DNA from: Paenibacillus amylolyticus
Lineage (GTDB): Bacteria; Bacillota; Bacilli; Paenibacillales; Paenibacillaceae
Length of the DNA: 64,000 bases
Assembly: GCF_029689945.1 (NCBI RefSeq)
Contig: NZ_CP121451.1
Span: 1,054,001-1,118,000 of the forward strand
Direction of reading: 5' to 3'
The notes below the pieces were generated by a model. It had not been told where the DNA came from and made no database searches. It worked only from the letters and a program-made list of their open reading frames with translations. The position numbers and the translations under genes are program-made. Shown piece by piece: positions 58,994-64,000 of this stretch (positions within the stretch are counted from its first letter, which is position 1; the number at the start of each line of letters is the position of its first letter).

Positions 58994-59800
58994 ATGGGGA
59001 TATATTTTACCGTGTTATCCAGCGGTTCGACAGGTAATGCCACGGTCATACAACATGGGGGCACCTCTCTCATGATAGACGCGGGTCTCAGTGCGAAGCG
59101 ATTGGATGCGCTGTTTCAGGAAAGGGAGATTTCTGGGGCAGAACTGGACGGGATTCTGGTTACACATGAACATTCCGATCACATTAAAGGACTAGGCGCG
59201 ATGTCTCGGAAATATAATTTACCAATCTATGCGAATCTGAACACGTGGGCGGCACTGGAGAAGTCGGTTGGGGCGATTCCAGAGGAAAACCGGAGGGTGT
59301 TTGAGACGGGTGCAAAGCATGATTTTGGGTCACTGCGCGTGGAATCCTTCGGGATCTCACATGATGCGGCTGAGCCAGTCGGTTATACGTTCGATGATGG
59401 CAGTGAGAAGCTGTCTGTTGCAACGGATCTTGGGTACATGAGCGACAAGGTTCGCGATGCAATCTCCGATTCAGACGTGCTGGTGCTCGAGGCGAATCAT
59501 GATGTCGAATTGCTGCGTATGGGTCGTTATCCGTGGAACACCAAGCGCCGGATTTTGAGCGACATTGGGCATTTGTCGAACGAAGCAGCAGGGGCAGCGC
59601 TTAGTGAACTGATGAACGGACGCATCAAGCGCACGTATCTGGCACATCTTAGCCGGGATCATAATATGATGGACTTGGCGAAAATGTCGGTGCGTGACGC
59701 GATGGAGAGCCGTGGATGCTTCTATCGGGATCATGAGTTCAAACTCTGTGATACGTATTACGATCGGCCTACGCCATGGGATAGGGTGGGTGAGCCATAA
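58994..59800 (+). CDS. walJ: MBL-fold hydrolase WalJ (YycJ)
   Basis: 268-residue metallo-beta-lactamase-fold protein. The metal site THEHSDHIKG is near residue 55; further ligands are in SHDAAEPVGYTF, LEANHDVELL and LAHLSRDHN. YycJ has nuclease-like relatives and has been linked to coordination of cell division with replication and to mismatch repair. Position as the last gene of the wal cluster is standard. Its last 32 bases overlap a minus-strand gene. Confidence 0.9.
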   Translation: MGIYFTVLSSGSTGNATVIQHGGTSLMIDAGLSAKRLDALFQEREISGAELDGILVTHEHSDHIKGLGAMSRKYNLPIYANLNTWAALEKSVGAIPEENRRVFETGAKHDFGSLRVESFGISHDAAEPVGYTFDDGSEKLSVATDLGYMSDKVRDAISDSDVLVLEANHDVELLRMGRYPWNTKRRILSDIGHLSNEAAGAALSELMNGRIKRTYLAHLSRDHNMMDLAKMSVRDAMESRGCFYRDHEFKLCDTYYDRPTPWDRVGEP

Positions 59801-59981
59801 AGCTGTCCAGTTCGGCGGCTTTGCGTTCGACTTCCTCACGGGTCAGAATACCTTTATCAATAAGCAGTTCGATGATGGTACTCAGTGCAAGGGTATTGCG
59901 ATAGTGTTCTTCCTTGAGATCGGCCAGCTTGGCCGCCATATGAACTTCGTCCATGGCTGTGAGTGTACGCGTGCGATCCAT
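59769..59981 (-). CDS. Small hypothetical protein
   Basis: 70 residues, mostly helical and charged, with STIIELLIDKGILTREEVE and ending PPYPMA. No family recognised. Support for coding: a strong GAGGAGG site eight bases before the ATG at 59981 and balanced amino-acid use. It overlaps the end of walJ tail to tail by 32 bases. Confidence 0.6.
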   Translation of the reverse strand: MDRTRTLTAMDEVHMAAKLADLKEEHYRNTLALSTIIELLIDKGILTREEVERKAAELDSFMAHPPYPMA

Positions 59982-60749
59982 GTATACTTCCTCCTCTATG
60001 AAGCTTCGAATTGTCTTTTACTATTATTGTAGTCAGGCTGGGTGGAAAACATTCCTCTTTTTGCCGCTAACATTTCAGTGATAAGGCGTGTATGCTGAAC
60101 CTGTGACCATGCAGGGATGAAAAAGTTCTTCAAAATGGCCAAAACGGCGCTTAGCGAACCGGATTTTGTGGTGATAGATACTATGGACCTTTATTGTTAA
60201 GCGTGTTATAGCAGAAATGTGCGGTAATTTTCGTAATTATGCAACTTTTTGGGATTTGGCGTGTTTAGTATATAAGGAGCATTGTGATTTTGGCTGTTTT
60301 GCGTGTGAAATGGCATGTCATAGAATGCGAGAGCATGATTGATAGAGTCACTGACAGAATGGAGCGTCCGTTCTGTTGTACATAGACGCTGTATCTCGAT
60401 TCCATTGGAAGCCGTGATGCGGCGATATGAAAGACCATTTTATAAAATGCAAAAAAGCATGGGAAAACGAGAGGTTATTTACGGTACGCGCGTAACGGAA
60501 GACACAGAACGAGGCTGGAGAAGCGTGGCGTTCGCCTGAAAGCTTTCTGAAAGAAAGCTACTTCGGAAGCATACGCTTTGAACAAATTTTACCTAGGAAA
60601 AGGGAATCAAAAAAATTTGTGAGTAACAGCGATCGGAAGGTTCGTCTGTTGGCGGAGTACTGTATGTGAGAACACCATCGTTAATCCATGCGACAACTTA
60701 GGCGGCAGTCAGGGTCTTGATGCGTGACAACGAAGGGGAGAGGATCACG
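59982..60749. other. Non-coding region before htrA
   Basis: About 770 bases. It contains repeat family 1 copy B (60513-60642). The rest shows no convincing gene; a 66-codon frame at 60339 has no binding site and runs into the repeat. No clear htrA promoter. Confidence 0.5.
60513..60642 (-). repeat. Dispersed repeat family 1, copy B
   Basis: Reverse-complement relative of 41833-41960, with the same ordered blocks and the AGCTTTCT/AGAAAGCT hairpin (near 60541-60559). Differences are scattered point changes and small gaps. Confidence 0.8.
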
Positions 60750-62027
60750 ATGGGATTGTTTGGAGACGATTTTTATTCAACCAAAGTATCAAGACGCGCC
60801 GAACCTGAACAGAAAGGCAAACTTCTGATCATCCGCCCTGGAGGCAGGGGACGTGGACGTGACCGCTGGAGCAATCCGCGCAGATCGCGTACGGGTATCA
60901 GTTCCACAGTGAAGGTAGCTGTAATTAGCTCGGTGATCAGCTCCATCGTGACCGTCATGCTGTTTAGCTTCATCACACAGCCTGCTTCGTTACCGCTGGC
61001 GAATGCTACAGGTAATGGTAGCGGGGGCGGTGCACAGGCAGCGCAGACAGCGGATCCATACGATCGAATTATCCAGGCAGCAGCCCACGTTCGTCCTTCG
61101 GTGGTGAGCATTGTGAATCATAAAACGGGTAGCAGTCTGTCGATGGAAGACTCGGCACTGGGCTCAGGGGTCATTTTCAAGAAGGAAGATGGCAAGGCCT
61201 ACATTATGACCAACCACCACGTCGTGGAGGGTGCGAGTGATCTGGAGATTGTGACTGTGGATGGGGAGACACACAAGGCGAAGCTGGTCGGTAAGGACCG
61301 CGTGAGCGACATTGCTGTATTGTCCGCAGAAGATAAAGGACTGGGTGCAGCAGCGGAGATTGGTGATTCCAGCAAACTTCAGCGCGGTCAAACGGTGCTG
61401 GCGATTGGAAATCCACTCGGTCTGGGCGGTACGCTGACATCCGGTATTGTCAGTTACACCGATCGTATTCTGCCTGTATCCATTAATCAGGACGGGGTGT
61501 ACGACTGGGAGCAAAACGTGATCCAGACGGATGCGGCGATTAATGAGGGGAATAGTGGCGGTGCACTCGTCGATCTGAACGGGAAAGTGGTCGGCATCAA
61601 CACGATGAAAATCTCGGATACGGGTGTGGAGGGTCTCGGCTTCGCCATTCCCATGAACGAAGTGATGAAAACCGTAGATTCCCTGCTCGTGAACGGCAAA
61701 GTATCTCGTCCATACCTGGGCGTGTACACGGTGGATCTGAGTAACCCATATGCACCCCTGGATGACGAACAGCGCAAGGATCTGAAGCTGCCATCTCATG
61801 TGGACAGTGGTGTAGTTGTGCTGGAGGCATCGGGTCCGGCATCTGATGCAGGCATGAAGCTGAATGATGTCATTACGGAATTTGACGGGCAAAAAATTAC
61901 CTCCACGCTGGATCTGAGGAAATATCTGTACGATCAGAAGAAGATTGGAGATACGATTGAAGTGACCTTCTACCGGGATGGCAAAGTGGAGAAAGTATCG
62001 GTGAAGCTGACGGATAAACCGGAGTAA
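60750..62027 (+). CDS. htrA: HtrA-family serine protease (S1C, PDZ)
   Basis: 425 residues. A cytoplasmic basic stretch, one membrane helix (VKVAVISSVISSIVTVMLFSF) and a trypsin-like protease domain with the triad His157 in TNHHVVEGA, Asp in DIAVL and Ser269 in GNSGGALVD. A C-terminal PDZ domain contains LEASGPASDAGMKLNDVI. Degrades misfolded exported proteins. The ATG at 60750 follows AAGGGGAGAGG; the frame is open to 60717 without a site. Follows the wal cluster as in other bacilli. Confidence 0.92.
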   Translation: MGLFGDDFYSTKVSRRAEPEQKGKLLIIRPGGRGRGRDRWSNPRRSRTGISSTVKVAVISSVISSIVTVMLFSFITQPASLPLANATGNGSGGGAQAAQTADPYDRIIQAAAHVRPSVVSIVNHKTGSSLSMEDSALGSGVIFKKEDGKAYIMTNHHVVEGASDLEIVTVDGETHKAKLVGKDRVSDIAVLSAEDKGLGAAAEIGDSSKLQRGQTVLAIGNPLGLGGTLTSGIVSYTDRILPVSINQDGVYDWEQNVIQTDAAINEGNSGGALVDLNGKVVGINTMKISDTGVEGLGFAIPMNEVMKTVDSLLVNGKVSRPYLGVYTVDLSNPYAPLDDEQRKDLKLPSHVDSGVVVLEASGPASDAGMKLNDVITEFDGQKITSTLDLRKYLYDQKKIGDTIEVTFYRDGKVEKVSVKLTDKPE

Positions 62028-62093
62028 GGGAAGTTTCGAACGGAGCTTATACTTTGCGTGGATTGAAATAATTGGCCATTAGGGAAAGCTAGA

Positions 62094-62125
62094 AGAGTGA
62101 TCAGATCAACTGACCACTCTTTTTT
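62094..62125 (+). terminator. htrA terminator
   Basis: AGAGTGATCAG (62094-62104) pairs with CTGACCACTCT (62110-62120) with one mismatch, followed by six T. Confidence 0.75.
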
Positions 62126-62432
62126 AGTTGTTGGTTCAGCAGTAGGTACAATGTTTGTTTGTACCAGGTGGAGTGGCTCGGCTCGTGACTACATAAGTCA
62201 AGGCAGCTAAGTAACACGGTCTGTACTTGCGATTGGACGTGTTCGTTCGACAGTAAATGAGTATATCAACCAACTGTATGCTCTCATGATCAGTTAGACC
62301 CGGAGCCAAAGTAGCAGATACATCAGACTTGGGCTGTGGTAAACTGTTGTCTATATGTTCAAACGGTCGCTGATGCAAATAACATCTCTTTGTCGATCTT
62401 ATTTTTATTTCAAAATGGAAGGGGTATTTCTA
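62126..62432. other. Non-coding region before the lipoprotein gene
   Basis: About 300 bases without a supported gene or recognised site. Confidence 0.4.
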
Positions 62433-62955
62433 ATGGAACGATTGAAAAAAAGATACTTGGGGAACAAGCTTGATGCTGTCCCTGTTGATGTTGTCTGCCT
62501 GTGGATCTGAGGTAGCTACGACAGAATCTTCAGTAGATACAAGCGCTCTGCAAGAGAAGATTGCCGGGCTGGAGAAAAAATTGGTGGAGCAGGGAGCCAA
62601 GAGCGTTGAGCAGGAGCAAAAGATCGCAGCACTTGAAACCAAGTTGAATGAGCTGAGTTCAAGTGTGATTGCGGTAGGTGGGACTGGTGGTCAAACGCCA
62701 GCAGCATCGGGTAACAATGGATCAGCCGGGAAAGGTGACGGGGTGCTGATTACGTTTGACCAGTACGAGAAGCTTGAGGTTGGCATGACGGTGGAAGAGG
62801 TCATCGAGATCCTTGGCGGCGAAGGTGAAGCATTGAGTGAAGCGGAGAATATGGTGGTGTACAACTATAAAGGTACTGCTGGCAATGGAGCCAATGCAGT
62901 TATTGCTTTTCAAAGTGGCAAGCTGTTGACGAAGGCGCAATCGGGATTGAAGTAA
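62433..62955 (+). CDS. Small lipoprotein with coiled coil, one apparent frame break
   Basis: About 173 residues. From the ATG at 62433, with GGAAGGGG upstream, the frame reads MERLKKRYLG; removing one G from the run at 62459-62462 joins it to TSLMLSLLMLSACGS, a complete lipoprotein signal peptide. The open frame alone starts at 62470. A Lys/Glu-rich coiled coil (residues about 40-75) leads through a Gly-rich linker to a small SmpA/OmlA-like domain (FDQYEKLEVGMTVEEVIEIL, VVYNYKGTAGNGANAVIAF). The function is unknown. This is the one break that looks like an extra base. Confidence 0.72.
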
Positions 62956-63304
62956 AACGAGTTAGAGATAGATGCAATTCATAGAATGGCATGGAACAAA
63001 ATAGGGGGATACGATACTCTGTTTTCTCAATTTAGGCGTAGGCGCAGATTTCGTTCATTATGTTGAGTGGTGGTTACTGTTACAGGAGCATTCTTTTCGA
63101 GGTACCGTGGAGGTATCGGGAAGGATGCTTTTTGTGTCCTTTTACGGCGAATGGAGAAGTTTGGTGGAGGTTAGGCACGATAAATTAGGGCTGGGGGTTT
63201 CTTTTCGTCGGCAGGTGTGATAGAACTGAGAAGTGGCTATCCTGTAATGGGATACGCGGTTGTGAATCGGGAACATAGCTGGTTACAGAAAGGATGCTTA
63301 ACGG
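62956..63304. other. Non-coding gap
   Basis: About 350 bases; no gene, repeat or terminator was recognised. Confidence 0.4.
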
Positions 63305-63472
63305 ATGTACGTTGTATGCAAAGAACACGTGGACATTGCCATTGACATGTTTGTCGATGAGTATGAGGACGCTCCAGATATCGTTGATCTGAAGGAGACG
63401 GAATTTGCCGATTGGGACCCGCCTGCGAAGTGCGCCGAGTGCGAAAAGCACGCGGAATTCCTCGTCGTTTAG
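63305..63472 (+). CDS. CxxH/CxxC small protein (YyzF-like)
   Basis: 55-residue protein too short for many ORF searches. It starts MYVVCKEHVDIAIDMFVDEY and ends with CAECEKHAEFLVV. The C-x-x-H near the start and C-x-x-C near the end are the signature of the CxxH/CxxC family of bacilli (yyzF in B. subtilis, next to htrA and rlmH). The motif suggests a bound zinc ion. AAGGA lies ten bases before the ATG at 63305. A terminator follows about 95 bases downstream. Confidence 0.85.
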   Translation: MYVVCKEHVDIAIDMFVDEYEDAPDIVDLKETEFADWDPPAKCAECEKHAEFLVV

Positions 63473-63567
63473 CGTACTGTAGGACTTAGACGGCTGTAGG
63501 CGTGACTTAAAGTGGCGCCTCTGGCTGACTTTCCATCCGGTATGAACATCACAGCAAGAAGCCAAGG

Positions 63568-63590
63568 AGAGCGTGATGAGCGCTCTTTTT
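63568..63590 (+). terminator. Terminator after the CxxH/CxxC gene
   Basis: AGAGCG (63568-63573) pairs with CGCTCT (63581-63586) around TGATGAG, followed by T residues. Confidence 0.7.
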
Positions 63591-63892
63591 GTCTTTGTGG
63601 GGGAATTGGTGGGATGTTGGTAGGCAGCTTGGAGTTGGGCGAGGGTTGTAGGAGTTGACGGTGGAGTAGGGAGAGTGGGAGAAAGATTATGGTGGGTAGA
63701 TTCTGTTTCGAGTTGGGGAGAGTCAGGTTGTAGCAAACGTGCAAGGGGTGTAGGTAATAGAAGGGAAGTCTGGGCATGGGTGAAAGTGACGTTGGGTGAA
63801 AGCGATGTCGGTAGGGACGGTGGCGTGGCTGGATGGTCGGAGTACTCTAAGGAACCTGACAGACCTTATTCGTGGCAAATACCGCCTGGTTG
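63591..63892. other. G-rich non-coding stretch
   Basis: About 300 bases, markedly rich in G on the plus strand. The open frames on either strand lack binding sites and look unlike protein. Nothing recognised. Confidence 0.4.
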
Positions 63893-63995
63893 AAATCTAA
63901 CGAATCGTAGACACGTTATATTGCTGGGATGGTCTCGAAAGAGGCGGGGAAGGCTCGTTTTGACTGGAATAGCGTGTTTCAGATTCGTTAGATTT
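63893..63995. repeat. Dispersed repeat family 2, copy 2
   Basis: 103 bases with perfect 14-base inverted ends AAATCTAACGAATC (63893-63906) and GATTCGTTAGATTT (63982-63995). No gene inside. Size, ends and left interior match the copy in the wal gap. Confidence 0.85.
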
Positions 63996-64000
63996 TAAAA

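Noticed and set aside
60339..60539. 66-codon frame in the gap before htrA
   Set aside because: No binding site, and it runs into repeat family 1.
63185..63777. Two overlapping minus-strand frames in the last kilobase
   Set aside because: They run across the well-supported CxxH/CxxC gene and a terminator and have biased, Pro/Leu/Thr-rich composition from a G-rich strand.

Overview
The window is the replication-origin region of a Gram-positive, spore-forming member of the Firmicutes, most likely a Paenibacillus. Evidence: the gene order rpmH-rnpA-yidC-jag-mnmE-mnmG-rsmG-noc-soj-spo0J on one side and dnaA-dnaN-yaaA-recF-remB-gyrB on the other; the sporulation-associated yyaC and yheC/D genes; the walRKHIJ-htrA cluster; frequent TTG and GTG starts after strong Shine-Dalgarno sites; and an S-layer-homology surface peptidase. 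No phage, transposase gene, CRISPR array or rRNA was seen. One tRNA (Ser, CGA) is present.

Layout. 1-887 (+): 3' part of a YheC/D ATP-grasp gene. 971-7397 (-): gyrB, remB, recF, yaaA, dnaN, dnaA. The dnaA-dnaN gap holds a DnaA box, GC cluster and DnaA-trios (the unwinding site), and the dnaA leader holds more DnaA boxes. 8265-12126 (-): a gluconate module (gntK, gntP, gntR) lies between dnaA and rpmH and splits the usual rpmH-oriC-dnaA region; further DnaA boxes lie beyond it at 12368-12482. 12700-23911 (+): rpmH to spo0J, with two parS sites, then a cysteine-desulfurase-like gene. 24039-28846: DUF4446, yyaC (-), DUF3343, mscS, yyzM-like, tRNA-Ser, a small yjzC (-), rpsF-ssb-rpsR. 29059-43696: accessory genes: an M15 peptidase, an AT-rich gap, oppDFBCA, a DacF-like protein lacking the catalytic serine, an SLH/S9 peptidase, a DHA2 transporter, an LCP protein and a CBS protein. 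43959-50714: MazG-like, DUF2232, gdpP, rplI, dnaB, purA. 50936-64000: an anchored Gly/Ser-rich protein, an M23 peptidase, walRKHIJ, htrA, a lipoprotein and a CxxH/CxxC small protein.

How the genes work together. The core is the replication, segregation and cell-wall control hub: DnaA/DnaN/DnaB/SSB/RecF/GyrB for replication; Soj/Spo0J/Noc with parS for segregation and division-site control; MnmE/MnmG for tRNA wobble modification; YidC/Jag for membrane insertion; GdpP for c-di-AMP turnover; WalRKHIJ with the M23, LCP and HtrA proteins for envelope homeostasis.

Sequence quality matters here. About eighteen frame breaks fall in otherwise intact genes, including the essential gyrB, dnaA and walR. 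Nearly all are explained by one missing base, mostly in a homopolymer run. I treat them as probable sequencing errors and give whole-gene coordinates with the break positions. Two families of short dispersed repeats are visible (41833-41960 with 60513-60642; 57991-58091 with 63893-63995), one of them inside the wal operon.
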